The notes beneath the pieces were generated by a model. That model was not told the origin of the DNA and searched no databases. It saw only the letters and a program-made list of their open reading frames with translations. The position numbers and the translations under genes were made by a program. This document shows positions 16,990-26,130 of a stretch of 64,000 bases of DNA, in pieces. Within the stretch, counting starts at the first letter, position 1. Every line of letters begins with the position of its first letter. Source of the stretch: Chitinophagaceae bacterium (GTDB taxonomy: Bacteria > Bacteroidota > Bacteroidia > Chitinophagales > Chitinophagaceae); the NCBI GenBank assembly GCA_023957575.1, contig JAMLGU010000012.1:1-64000 (forward strand), written 5' to 3'.

Positions 16990-17898
16990 TTACTTTATTT
17001 CTACTCCAGAATAATAATTAATTTGTTTCTTAATGCGTTTTTGCAAAAATGGCCTAAAAAAAATAAAATCCACCAACAAAATTATCGGCGAAACAATAAG
17101 TAGTGCAATGGTAATATAATATTTATAAATGGCTAACAATAATTTTCTTTTTTTTGGGAATTTGCGAATAAGATTTACCCATTTTTGAAAAATCTTACCG
17201 GCTTTATGCTCAATAAACATCAGCGAATACTTAACCCTTACAGCCCCTTTTTTTATCAATTCGGGTTGGAGTTCTTCCCATTCGCCTGTTTGCAGGTATT
17301 TATTTACCACTTTGCCAAATACCGATACGTTTTTTATAACTTCATCAGAAACGCCGGGTTTTGGAAAAATGCCCCATTTACGGTCTTTTCGCCCGGTACC
17401 CATCCAGTGCAAAATGGTAAAATAACTGATGTGATTGGCGTGCAAATCCATCAGTGCAATATTTCCCACAAGTTTTGATTCGGCAGCTTTTATAAGTCTT
17501 TTGTTTTTTTCCTGAGCGTTTATCCACATATTCCGACAGCCCGAAATGGTGATAACCGGTGTGTTTTTTATGATAGATTTAAATTTCTCATCCTGCATGA
17601 TGGAATTGAACGGAATACTGGGCGAAAGGTTCCAGGGTTGCCAGCCAAGAATAACTAAGTCGTAATGGCTATGCTTTGTCTCCCAGGCTTCCAGCGCTGC
17701 CGGTACAACTTCCACTGAATCGGGAACCGTATCAAAAAACTGATCGGTTGGCCACGGAAAAGGAAAGGGGCGCGCCATCTTCACCTCAAGAAATTCTACC
17801 GAATGACCTGCCTCAACCAATGGTTGCGTAAAATTGTCAACAATCTGCTTTAATTGCCCCGTTTGCGAATAATAAACCGCTAAAATCATTTTCCCCAT
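16990..17898 (-). CDS. darA: Dialkylresorcinol-condensing enzyme (DarA-type)
   Basis: A 302-residue protein with a flavodoxin-like start (MILAVYYSQTGQLKQIVDNF) and blocks GWQPWNLSPSIPFN and ISGCRNMW, followed near the C-terminus by a hydrophobic segment, ITIALLIVSPIILLVDFIFF, that could anchor it to the membrane. It matches the DarA family, the aromatising partner of DarB in dialkylresorcinol and flexirubin synthesis. It lies 6 nt after the small secreted protein gene and 4 nt before darB, a tight operon. Confidence 0.85.
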   Translation of the reverse strand: MGKMILAVYYSQTGQLKQIVDNFTQPLVEAGHSVEFLEVKMARPFPFPWPTDQFFDTVPDSVEVVPAALEAWETKHSHYDLVILGWQPWNLSPSIPFNSIMQDEKFKSIIKNTPVITISGCRNMWINAQEKNKRLIKAAESKLVGNIALMDLHANHISYFTILHWMGTGRKDRKWGIFPKPGVSDEVIKNVSVFGKVVNKYLQTGEWEELQPELIKKGAVRVKYSLMFIEHKAGKIFQKWVNLIRKFPKKRKLLLAIYKYYITIALLIVSPIILLVDFIFFRPFLQKRIKKQINYYSGVEIK

Positions 17899-17904
17899 TG
17901 ATAA

Positions 17905-18393
17905 TCAATTATTAATATCTTTAAGCGCCTTGGAGTTTTTACTATAATCTGAAATCTGTGTTTGCATTGCCGCAGACAAAGATTTGTAATTTGTTTTTAT
18001 TAATTGGGCATCCTGCATAATATTTTTATTGTACCCCAGATTTTTGGGCGCATGTTCCTGCACCATCAGGCGGAGAAACCTGAATTCGGTATTTGATGGG
18101 GCATTTAATATAGCGGTTTCCAATTTTTTATAACCTTTTTTAAATAGGGCCAGCTTTTTTGCCGGTACGGCCAATGTTTCCGCCTTGCGCATCAGCAAAG
18201 CGCCTTCGTAAGCTTCCTTTTCGGCTCCTGAAAATTTTTGCAGTTGTTTTTGCAGAACATCTATTTGCGATACATTTCCTGAAGCCATTGCTTTAATGCA
18301 GGCGTTTTTATCTATTTGACCTTGACCTGTTGCCAGAAAAAAGGAAAATAGAAAACCGCAAACCAAAAAATATCTTACTGCCTTCTTTTTCAT
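17905..18393 (-). CDS. Small exported protein of the dialkylresorcinol operon
   Basis: A 162-residue protein when started at the ATG at 18393 (MKKKAVRYFLVCGFLFSFFL), which gives a normal Sec signal peptide; a start 15 nt upstream would only add MEVFI. The mature part is helical and charged (LQKQLQKFSGAEKEAYEGAL, then LFKKGYKKLETAILNAPSNT), with no recognised domain. As first gene of the tight operon with darA and darB it probably helps handle or place the pigment in the envelope; that is inference from position. Confidence 0.7.
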   Translation of the reverse strand: MKKKAVRYFLVCGFLFSFFLATGQGQIDKNACIKAMASGNVSQIDVLQKQLQKFSGAEKEAYEGALLMRKAETLAVPAKKLALFKKGYKKLETAILNAPSNTEFRFLRLMVQEHAPKNLGYNKNIMQDAQLIKTNYKSLSAAMQTQISDYSKNSKALKDINN

Positions 18394-18452
18394 AATAAAA
18401 ACTTCCAAAATTAATGATTATCAGGCTAAGAATACCTAAATTGTATCTGTGC

Positions 18453-18460
18453 CAAAGATA
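18453..18460 (-). promoter_or_regulatory. -7 box for the darA operon
   Basis: The minus strand reads TATCTTTG, an exact TAnnTTTG match, about 60 nt before the ATG at 18393. A good -33 element is not visible. The 150-bp gap 18409-18559 is the divergent control region for this operon and the beta-barrel genes. Confidence 0.5.
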
Positions 18461-18559
18461 ATCCTGCTTCTTTAATTGTTTTGAGCTAAGTTTCAACCAT
18501 TTAACTTTTTTATTTAGAATGGTATAATTTTTGAGATTATAAACACAAAACTTAATAAC

Positions 18560-19084
18560 ATGATGAAGAAAATGACATTTGTGGTTGCTTTAATGGCAAT
18601 TTTCGGTGGTATTCATGCCCAGAGTAGTTATAAACAAGCAATAGGCGCCAGAATCAGTCCGTTATCCGATTATGATATTTTTGCGGGTTCATATAAAGTA
18701 TTTCTGGCAGAACCCTCAGCAATTGAATTAAATGCCGGTTTTGGAGGCAACAGAGATTATGTTTTAGGAACAGGCTACCGTTCCAGTTCGTTTAGTGTAT
18801 CGGCTGCGTATCAGCATCACTTTGAAATTGCAAAGGTGAATGGTTTAAAATGGTTTATTGGTGGTGGCGGTACTATTTTCCATACGGCTTCTACCTACAA
18901 AAGCAGTGGTTATAAGGGTACCGGTGTGGGCTTGTTCCCTACGGGAGGCGCTGATTACAAGTTTAAAAAGATTCCGTTAAACGTATCTGCCGACTGGCGA
19001 CCCACATTTCTGGCTACTGCTCCTACTGCATACAGCAGTTTTTTGGGCGACAGGTTTGGGGTAGCAGCGCGTTATACTTTTTAG
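18560..19084 (+). CDS. Small outer-membrane beta-barrel protein, tandem copy 1
   Basis: A 174-residue protein with signal peptide (MMKKMTFVVALMAIFGGIHA) and alternating hydrophobic strands ending in the C-terminal VAARYTF, with terminal Phe, the usual outer-membrane insertion signal. It shares YKQAIGAR, SAAYQHHF, FPTGGADYKFK and NVSADWRPTF with the next gene, so the pair is a tandem duplication with diverged loops. Porin-like or structural role, unknown ligand. Confidence 0.8.
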   Translation: MMKKMTFVVALMAIFGGIHAQSSYKQAIGARISPLSDYDIFAGSYKVFLAEPSAIELNAGFGGNRDYVLGTGYRSSSFSVSAAYQHHFEIAKVNGLKWFIGGGGTIFHTASTYKSSGYKGTGVGLFPTGGADYKFKKIPLNVSADWRPTFLATAPTAYSSFLGDRFGVAARYTF

Positions 19085-19184
19085 GTAAAATATATTCGGT
19101 TTCTTCCCTTTTCAAAAAAATAATTTTACTGCCATCCCTTATATTAGCGATGGGGGTTGTAATTTTTAAAGAAATTAAATAGAT

Positions 19185-19192
19185 TATCTTTG
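19185..19192 (+). promoter_or_regulatory. -7 box for the second beta-barrel gene
   Basis: TATCTTTG is an exact TAnnTTTG match 31 nt before the ATG at 19223, so the second copy has its own promoter and need not depend on the first. Confidence 0.5.
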
Positions 19193-19222
19193 TAACATCT
19201 TAAATCTTAAAAATTTAACACT

Positions 19223-19747
19223 ATGATGAAAAAAATGATTTTATTGACAGTTTTGGTCGCTTCTCTGGGTATTGCGAATGCACAAAGCGAATACAAACAA
19301 GCAATTGGTGCCAGGGTAAGCGGAGCGCTTGGTTATGATGTGTTTTCGGGCTCATTTAAAACATTTATGTCTGAAGCAGGAGCAATGGAATTTAATGTAG
19401 GATTTGGTTTTAATACTTACGGGTATCTTTTGGGTAGTTATAAAACGACTACACTGGGGCTTAGCGCTGCGTATCAGCATCATTTCCCTATTGGTAATGT
19501 AGAAGGATTAAAATGGTATTTGGGCGGTGGCGCTACGGCATTATACAGTTCTTCCAAATGGGATGATTACAAAGGTTTTAGTTTGGGTGTTTTCCCTACC
19601 GGTGGTGCCGATTATAAGTTCAAAAATATTCCTTTAAACGTATCTGCCGACTGGAGACCTACTTTCTTCTTTGTTAATCCCGATAAAGGGTTATTTCATG
19701 GTTTTTACCCAAGCAGCGCCGGTGTGGCAGCCAGATATACATTCTGA
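19223..19747 (+). CDS. Small outer-membrane beta-barrel protein, tandem copy 2
   Basis: A 174-residue paralogue of the preceding gene with signal peptide (MMKKMILLTVLVASLGIANA), the same SAAYQHHF and FPTGGADYKFK blocks and the same C-terminal VAARYTF. Differences concentrate in what should be surface loops, for example the stretch before NVSADWRPTF. A terminator follows at 19779. The pair lies between the two arms of the pigment locus, but I see no evidence that it takes part in pigment export. Confidence 0.8.
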   Translation: MMKKMILLTVLVASLGIANAQSEYKQAIGARVSGALGYDVFSGSFKTFMSEAGAMEFNVGFGFNTYGYLLGSYKTTTLGLSAAYQHHFPIGNVEGLKWYLGGGATALYSSSKWDDYKGFSLGVFPTGGADYKFKNIPLNVSADWRPTFFFVNPDKGLFHGFYPSSAGVAARYTF

Positions 19748-19778
19748 TTTATAGAGTTTTGATTTTCATAAGAATAGG

Positions 19779-19809
19779 AAGCTGTCAGTATTTGGCAGCT
19801 TTTCTTTTT
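19779..19809 (+). terminator. Rho-independent terminator
   Basis: AAGCTGTC pairs with GGCAGCTT around the loop AGTATTT, followed by a T-rich run. It closes the beta-barrel gene pair. Confidence 0.75.
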
Positions 19810-19862
19810 GAGTGGTTTTCCCGAATGAACTAAAATTGTAACCGACTTTCAGCCGCAATCTA

Positions 19863-19870
19863 TATTTTTG
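19863..19870 (+). promoter_or_regulatory. -7 box for the rightward pigment operon
   Basis: TATTTTTG matches TAnnTTTG, 17 nt before the ATG at 19888. A TTG lies about 24 nt further up, slightly beyond the best spacing. This would drive the genes from 19888 through at least 29293. Confidence 0.5.
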
Positions 19871-19887
19871 TTGGTAGAGGAAATTAC

Positions 19888-21099
19888 ATGATGCAAGGAG
19901 AAATGTATAAGGAAAAGTTTGATGCATTAAAAGTTTGTGTCATTATACCCACTTATAACAATGCAGGTACATTATTACAGGTATTAGAAAGTGTACGACA
20001 TTATACAAATAATATAATTGTAGTAAACGATGGGTCAACCGATAAAACGGCTGCCCTTCTTCAAGGGATAAATAATATTGAAATCGTCGGCTACATTCCC
20101 AATCGTGGCAAAGGTTGGGCGCTGCGGACAGGCTTTAGCAAGGCAATAGATTTGGGTTACCATTTTGCAATCACTATTGACAGTGATGGACAGCATTTTG
20201 CAAAAGACCTGCCTGTATTTATTGAAAAATTAGTGCAGGAAGGTTCGGCGCTCATCATGGGCGCCAGAAATATGGATCAGGAGAGTGTGCCGGGCAAAAG
20301 TAGTTTTGGAAATAAGTTCTCTAATTTTTGGTATAAAGTGGAAACCGGCATCAAACTTCCCGATACCCAAACCGGTTTCAGGCTGTACCCTTTGGCGCCA
20401 ATCGGTAAAATGCGGCTTTTTACCCGAAAATATGAATTGGAAATAGAAGTAATCGTGCGATTAGCCTGGGCAGGTGTAAAAGTAGTATCGGTCCCCATCA
20501 CGGTTTATTACCCTCCGGCAGCCGAGAGAGTGTCGCACTTTAGGCCGTTTAAGGATTTTACACGTATCAGCTTGGTTAATACCGTGTTGTTTACAATTGC
20601 TTTCTTTTATATCTGGCCCAGAAATTTTTTCCGTTTTTTCTTCAGAAATAAAAACTGGAAACAGGATCTTAGAAATATTTTGTTAAAACCCGGAGAAAGT
20701 GATCTAAAAAAGGCCAATGCCATTGCTTTTGGCGGTTTTATGGGTATTTTTCCAATCTGGGGCTTTCAGTTATTGGTGGGTATTTCGTTGGCACATTTCA
20801 TGCGGCTCAATAAAACACTGTTTGTCATTGCAGCCCATGTGAGTATTCCGCCAATGATTCCGTTTATCGTTTTTCTTAGTTTTTTAATGGGCAAGCCGTT
20901 GATGGGCGACAGGGCAGTAAATTTAGACTTCAGTAACGGTCTGACTTTAAAAAGTATCAGCATCCATCTGGAACAATATATTTATGGCGCTGTTATCTTG
21001 TCGGTAATTGTTGCAATAATATTTTGGATCGTTACCATGTTGTTTTTAAAAAGTTATAAACAGACAAAAAATTTTTTATCAAAGAAAAAGGAATTATAA
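19888..21099 (+). CDS. Glycosyltransferase family 2 fused to DUF2062
   Basis: A 403-residue protein. Residues from about 12 to 240 form a GT-A glycosyltransferase (VIIPTYNNAGTLLQVLESVR, VVNDGSTDKT, and the metal-binding TIDSDGQH). From about 250 comes a membrane DUF2062 domain with several hydrophobic helices (AIAFGGFMGIFPIWGFQLLV). This fusion is recurrent in flexirubin and aryl-polyene loci; the sugar donor and acceptor are not established. It is the first gene of the rightward operon, 9 nt before the MMPL fusion. Confidence 0.85.
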   Translation: MMQGEMYKEKFDALKVCVIIPTYNNAGTLLQVLESVRHYTNNIIVVNDGSTDKTAALLQGINNIEIVGYIPNRGKGWALRTGFSKAIDLGYHFAITIDSDGQHFAKDLPVFIEKLVQEGSALIMGARNMDQESVPGKSSFGNKFSNFWYKVETGIKLPDTQTGFRLYPLAPIGKMRLFTRKYELEIEVIVRLAWAGVKVVSVPITVYYPPAAERVSHFRPFKDFTRISLVNTVLFTIAFFYIWPRNFFRFFFRNKNWKQDLRNILLKPGESDLKKANAIAFGGFMGIFPIWGFQLLVGISLAHFMRLNKTLFVIAAHVSIPPMIPFIVFLSFLMGKPLMGDRAVNLDFSNGLTLKSISIHLEQYIYGAVILSVIVAIIFWIVTMLFLKSYKQTKNFLSKKKEL

Positions 21100-21108
21100 G
21101 GTAATCTG

Positions 21109-24100
21109 ATGGGGCAATTGTTTGGTAATATTTATTTGTTTTTCAGCGATAAAAAAAAGTGGCTCTATACTTTATTTTTTATCACACTGGCGGTGTTTCT
21201 GTTTTTTGGTTTGAGGGTGAAGTTTGAAGAAGATGTTTATGCCATCATTCCAAAAGATGAAAAAACCGAAAAATTCGCTCAGGTTTTCCAGAGTTCAAAA
21301 TTTGCCGATAAGTTGAGCATTATGATTCAGCTTCGGGACACGGCTCTTACCGACCCTGACAGCCTTACAATGTATGCGGATATGCTGGAGGAACAATTGC
21401 AAAAACATGCTGCGCCCTACATAAAGTCTATAAAAAACAAAGTTGACGACAGTTTTACAGTACAGCTTTTTGAAACCATTCAGCAGCATCTGCCCGTGTT
21501 TCTTTCCGAAAGCGATTATAAAAAAATAGATACGCTTATTGAGCCTGATAAACTCAAAGAAACATTAGAAAATGACTTGAAACTGCTCAACTCGCCCACC
21601 GCATTTGTAGTTAAAAATATTATTGCCAATGACCCGACAGGCATTTCTTTTTTAGCCTTGAAGAAATTGCAACAATTACAGGTTGATGATAATTTCGAAT
21701 TGTATGATAACCATATCATCACCAAGGATGGTAAAACGCTGATGATATTTATTACCCCTGCCCATGCTGCGGGTAATACAGGCGCTAATAAGGAATTGTT
21801 TGAAATTATTGATCAGTCAATAGATTCATTAGCTGCCAACTATCCCCATGTGCAGACTTCTTATTTTGGCGGTTCGTTGGTTTCGGAGGGCAATGCCGCC
21901 CAACTTAGAAAGGATACCGGCCTCACATTAACCATTACCATTCTTTTTCTGATATTTTTTATTGGTTATTTTTTCAGAAAAAAAAGGGCTCCATTTCTGA
22001 TTTTGGTGCCGGTGGTTTATGGTGTGTCATTCGCGCTGGCCTGTATTTATTTTGTGAAAGGAAGTATTTCTGTAATCGCATTGGGAACGGGTTCTATTGT
22101 ATTGGGCATTGCCGTTAATTATTCGCTACACGTCTTTAACCATGCCCGCCATGCCAAAAGTATTTTACAGACGATTAAAGATTTAGCAGCGCCGCTCACC
22201 ATTGGTAGTTTTACCACTATTGCCGGTTTCTTTGCATTAAGATACGCTGCCTCCGATATGCTTAAAGACCTTGGGCTGTTTGCAGGTTTCAGCCTGATAG
22301 GCGCAGCGCTTTGTTCACTTATATTTTTACCTCATTTTATCGGGATACCTGAAAAAGAAACGGAGCATAAAAATAATATCATTGATAAAATTGCCTCCGT
22401 GCGGTTTGAGTCCAATAAATGGGCTGTTTGGATAATCCTGATACTATCGGTTGTGTTCTTCTTTTATGCTCAAAAAGTACAGTTTGAACCGGATATGACA
22501 CAATTGAACTTTATGTCGTCCGAAATAAAACAGGCCGAGCAAAAAATGAACGATATTAGTGGCGCTGCATTACGCTCTTTATATGTTGTAAGTGAAGGAA
22601 ACACATTAGATGAGGCGTTAAGAAAAAGCGAAAGGCTGCAAAATGATTTTGAAGAATTAAAAACTCAAAAACTGATAACAAGCGCTGCCGGAATTTCTAC
22701 CCTGTTTTTATCAGACTCTTTGCAGGCAGCCAGAATCAGACAATGGAATGAATACTGGCAGTCCGCCAAGAAACAGAAAATGCTGCAATCTCTTTCCAAA
22801 CAGGCATCAGCATTGGGTTTCAGCAATAATGCCATCCAGAATTTCAGTCATTTTTTAAACAAAAATTATACAACTGTTGATAAGCAATCACTTGAAAATA
22901 TTCGGGTCAATTATCTCGATGATTTTATTACCGAAGGAAAAAATAATGTTACGGTTGTAAATGTGTTAAAAATACCTGAAGAAAACAGGCAGAAAGTAAT
23001 AGAAACTTTGGAAAAGAAAGACGGTGCAGTAGCGCTGGACAGGCAATACCTCACACAACGGCTTACCCGAATGGTAAATGATGACTTCAATCGGATTGCG
23101 TGGATTGTTTCTATATTGGTTGCTGTGGTACTGCTGATAACTTTTGGCAGAATAGAACTGATGCTGATGGCTTTTATTCCCATGCTACTTAGCTGGATAT
23201 GGATATTGGGGATAATGGCTATTGCAGGCATTAAATTCAATATTGTAAATATCATTGTGTCAACCCTGATTTTTGGGTTGGGAGATGATTACAGCCTTTT
23301 TGTGATGGACGGCCTCATCAACGAATACAAAACCGGAAAGAAAAATCTGGCCTCCTACAAGTCTTCAATTTTGCTTTCTGCAATTACCACCATTGCCGGA
23401 TTAGGCGTATTGATTTTTGCTAAACATCCGGCTTTAAAATCAATTGCATTTATATCGGTTACAGGTATTCTCTGTGTGGTGCTGATGGCACAAATCCTCA
23501 TCCCGTTTTTCTTTTCATTAGTGATAAAAAACAGGGTAAAGAAGCAATTTCATCCCTGGACAATCCTTAGCTGGCCACATTCAGTTATTTCGTTTTTATA
23601 TTTCGGTTTTGTGAGTGTATTGCTGACTATCATTGGTCTTTTCATTATCAAACTGAATCTTTTAGGAAAAGAAAAAGGCAAATGGCTATATCATTACCTG
23701 CTTTCAAAACTTTGCGGATCGGTTATGTACTTTATGGGAAGATTCAAAAAGAATATTGTTAACCCTTTGAAGGAAAACTTTGATAAACCGGCAGTTGTGA
23801 TCGCTAACCATCAATCATTTTTAGATATATTGACGATGGCAATGTTAAGCCCGAAACTTATTTTATTGACAAATAAATGGGTTTGGAATTCACCCGTTTT
23901 TGGCTGGGCTATCAAAATGGCTGACTTTTATCCGGTGGCCAATGGCATTGAAAACAGCGTTGACCTGCTGAAAACACAGACAGATAAAGGTTACTCGATC
24001 GTGGTTTTCCCCGAAGGAACAAGAAGTTCCATTGCTCCCATGAAGCGGTTTCATAAGGGCGCTTTTTACCTGGCTGAGAAGTTACAATTAGATATTGTAC

Positions 24101-24960
24101 CTGTATTGCTTCATGGTTTGGGTTACACCATGACAAAAGGAGAGTTTTTATTAAAGAATGGTGATGTAACCGCAAAGTATCTCCCCCGTATTAAGCCTGA
24201 TGATACAAGCTGGGGGAGTGATTATCAGTCGCGTACTAAAAGTATTTCTAAATATTTCAAACAAAAACATGAGCAACTTCGGCAAGAGCAGGAGCAACCC
24301 AAATACTTTGCCGAGCATTTATTTTTCAACTACATTTACAAAGGTCCGGTGCTGGAGTGGTACCTGAAAATTAAGCTAAGACTCGAAAAATACTACCAAT
24401 CATTTCATGAATTGTTGCCCCGTGATGGGAAACTTCTGGATATTGGTTGCGGCTATGGATTTATGGTATATATTCTTTATTGGGCCAGCCAAAACAAGCG
24501 GCAGATTACGGGGGTTGATTATGATGAAGAGAAAATTGAAACCGCCAACCATTGTTTTGGAAAAACAGATGATTTGCAGTTTGTACATGCTGATATTGCA
24601 CATTTTGAGTTGGAGAAATACAATGGCATCACCATCATGGATGTATTGCACTATTTAAAACCTGAAGAACAGATGAGTGTTATTGAAAAGGCAATAGATG
24701 CTTTATTGCCGGGAGGTATCCTGATTATTCGTGATGGTGATGCAGATCTGAAGCAGAAACATAAGGGTACCCAACTCACCGAACTATTTTCTACTAAAAT
24801 ATTTTCATTCAATAAGACTGTAAATGATTTATATTTTCTTTCGGGGCAAATGGTAGAAAAACTTGCAATAAAACATAAGTTGGCAATAGAGAGGATAGAC
24901 GACACCCGATTTACATCAAACGTGGTCTGGGTATTGAAGAAAAGTAATGAAACTGCATAA
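21109..24960 (+). CDS. Three-part protein: MMPL/RND transporter, PlsC acyltransferase and methyltransferase
   Basis: A 1283-residue fusion. Residues 1 to about 830 are an MMPL-type exporter with two membrane-helix blocks (one near 265-420, one near 660-820) and a periplasmic domain before each. From about 870 comes a lysophospholipid-type acyltransferase with NHQSFLD (N900, H901) and FPEGTRS (967-973). From about 1100 comes a class I SAM methyltransferase with LDIGCGYG (1110-1117) and DYDEEKIETA. Such fusions are typical of flexirubin-type loci, where export and tailoring of the polyene or lipid part are assumed. No frameshift was seen along the whole frame. Confidence 0.9.
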   Translation: MGQLFGNIYLFFSDKKKWLYTLFFITLAVFLFFGLRVKFEEDVYAIIPKDEKTEKFAQVFQSSKFADKLSIMIQLRDTALTDPDSLTMYADMLEEQLQKHAAPYIKSIKNKVDDSFTVQLFETIQQHLPVFLSESDYKKIDTLIEPDKLKETLENDLKLLNSPTAFVVKNIIANDPTGISFLALKKLQQLQVDDNFELYDNHIITKDGKTLMIFITPAHAAGNTGANKELFEIIDQSIDSLAANYPHVQTSYFGGSLVSEGNAAQLRKDTGLTLTITILFLIFFIGYFFRKKRAPFLILVPVVYGVSFALACIYFVKGSISVIALGTGSIVLGIAVNYSLHVFNHARHAKSILQTIKDLAAPLTIGSFTTIAGFFALRYAASDMLKDLGLFAGFSLIGAALCSLIFLPHFIGIPEKETEHKNNIIDKIASVRFESNKWAVWIILILSVVFFFYAQKVQFEPDMTQLNFMSSEIKQAEQKMNDISGAALRSLYVVSEGNTLDEALRKSERLQNDFEELKTQKLITSAAGISTLFLSDSLQAARIRQWNEYWQSAKKQKMLQSLSKQASALGFSNNAIQNFSHFLNKNYTTVDKQSLENIRVNYLDDFITEGKNNVTVVNVLKIPEENRQKVIETLEKKDGAVALDRQYLTQRLTRMVNDDFNRIAWIVSILVAVVLLITFGRIELMLMAFIPMLLSWIWILGIMAIAGIKFNIVNIIVSTLIFGLGDDYSLFVMDGLINEYKTGKKNLASYKSSILLSAITTIAGLGVLIFAKHPALKSIAFISVTGILCVVLMAQILIPFFFSLVIKNRVKKQFHPWTILSWPHSVISFLYFGFVSVLLTIIGLFIIKLNLLGKEKGKWLYHYLLSKLCGSVMYFMGRFKKNIVNPLKENFDKPAVVIANHQSFLDILTMAMLSPKLILLTNKWVWNSPVFGWAIKMADFYPVANGIENSVDLLKTQTDKGYSIVVFPEGTRSSIAPMKRFHKGAFYLAEKLQLDIVPVLLHGLGYTMTKGEFLLKNGDVTAKYLPRIKPDDTSWGSDYQSRTKSISKYFKQKHEQLRQEQEQPKYFAEHLFFNYIYKGPVLEWYLKIKLRLEKYYQSFHELLPRDGKLLDIGCGYGFMVYILYWASQNKRQITGVDYDEEKIETANHCFGKTDDLQFVHADIAHFELEKYNGITIMDVLHYLKPEEQMSVIEKAIDALLPGGILIIRDGDADLKQKHKGTQLTELFSTKIFSFNKTVNDLYFLSGQMVEKLAIKHKLAIERIDDTRFTSNVVWVLKKSNETA

Positions 24961-24991
24961 TGTCCTTAAATAAATAATAATCCTGATAATC

Positions 24992-26128
24992 ATGAGCTTA
25001 CAAAAAAAGGAACATATCGGATGGATAGATTTGCTACGCATTATAGCGATCTTTTTAATGGTATTGTCGCATAGCTGTGATGGATTTGTATCGCAATTAG
25101 ATACCAATCGAAATGCTTTTGTTACCGGTGCGCTCACCGGCAGTTTTGTAAGAGCCTGTGTGCCATTGTTTGCAATGATGACCGGCGTTTTGCTTTTCCC
25201 TGTTCGCGGCACCATGACAGAATTCTATAAAAAACGACTGGGTCGTATTGCCCTGCCTTTGATTTTCTGGTCTTTGGTTACGCCCTTGCTTTTTTATACC
25301 TATTACACATACATCAATCCGGGTACAACCAATGCGGCTATTGATGTCAGTAATCACACACTGGAAGCTTCGCTTACCAAAATGTACACCTGGATTTTTA
25401 ATTTTAATACGGATACTACACCACTTTGGTATTTATACATGTTGATTGGGTTATATTTGATAATACCAATATTTGGCGTTTGGGTGCAGCAGGCCTCAAA
25501 GAAAGAAATGAAATTGTTTTTATGTCTTTGGTTTGTTTCGCTATTGCTGCCTTATCTTCAGATGGCGGCGCCTTTTCTGGGCTACACCGGAAATTACGGA
25601 AGTATGGCGATTCTTGGTGAATCTTTCTGGAACAAGTTTGGTACTTTCTATTATGTTTCGGGTTTCATGGGTTATTTGATTCTTGCGCATTACCTTGTGC
25701 GTTATCCACTGAGTTGGACTTTGAAGAAAACGCTTTCAATTTGTATTCCGCTGTTTGCTTTGGGATATGCCATCACCGGATTTGGTTTTCTAAAAACACA
25801 GGAGGCTTTTCCGGGAAATTATGAATACCTTGAAATTGTATGGTTTTTCTGCGGTATTAATGTTTTTATGATGACCATTTCCATTTTTTTAATAGTACAG
25901 AAATTAAACATAAAATCATTTCCGCTATTGTCCAAGATAGCCGGATTGATGTTTGGCGTATTTCTGATTCATTTTTTAATCGTGCAAATTGGTTATGATA
26001 TCTTTGATACTCCTGTGCTTTCTGACTTTGCCAGGATTCTGATTACGGCTGTATTTTCATTTGTAGTTAGCCTTATAATTGTTTGGGGGTTAAATAAAGT
26101 ATCATTTATGCAAAAATTTATCAGATAA
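24992..26128 (+). CDS. Acyltransferase family 3 membrane protein
   Basis: A 378-residue integral membrane protein with about ten helices. It begins with the family signature IGWIDLLRIIAIFLMVLSHS, where Arg and His are conserved. Family members (OafA, WecH, NodX) transfer acyl groups to sugars or lipids at the inner membrane. Here the acceptor may be a pigment or cell-envelope glycolipid; this is inference from the neighbours. It starts 31 nt after the fusion gene and is followed after 2 nt by the oxidoreductase, so it is co-transcribed. Confidence 0.88.
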   Translation: MSLQKKEHIGWIDLLRIIAIFLMVLSHSCDGFVSQLDTNRNAFVTGALTGSFVRACVPLFAMMTGVLLFPVRGTMTEFYKKRLGRIALPLIFWSLVTPLLFYTYYTYINPGTTNAAIDVSNHTLEASLTKMYTWIFNFNTDTTPLWYLYMLIGLYLIIPIFGVWVQQASKKEMKLFLCLWFVSLLLPYLQMAAPFLGYTGNYGSMAILGESFWNKFGTFYYVSGFMGYLILAHYLVRYPLSWTLKKTLSICIPLFALGYAITGFGFLKTQEAFPGNYEYLEIVWFFCGINVFMMTISIFLIVQKLNIKSFPLLSKIAGLMFGVFLIHFLIVQIGYDIFDTPVLSDFARILITAVFSFVVSLIIVWGLNKVSFMQKFIR

Positions 26129-26130
26129 TC

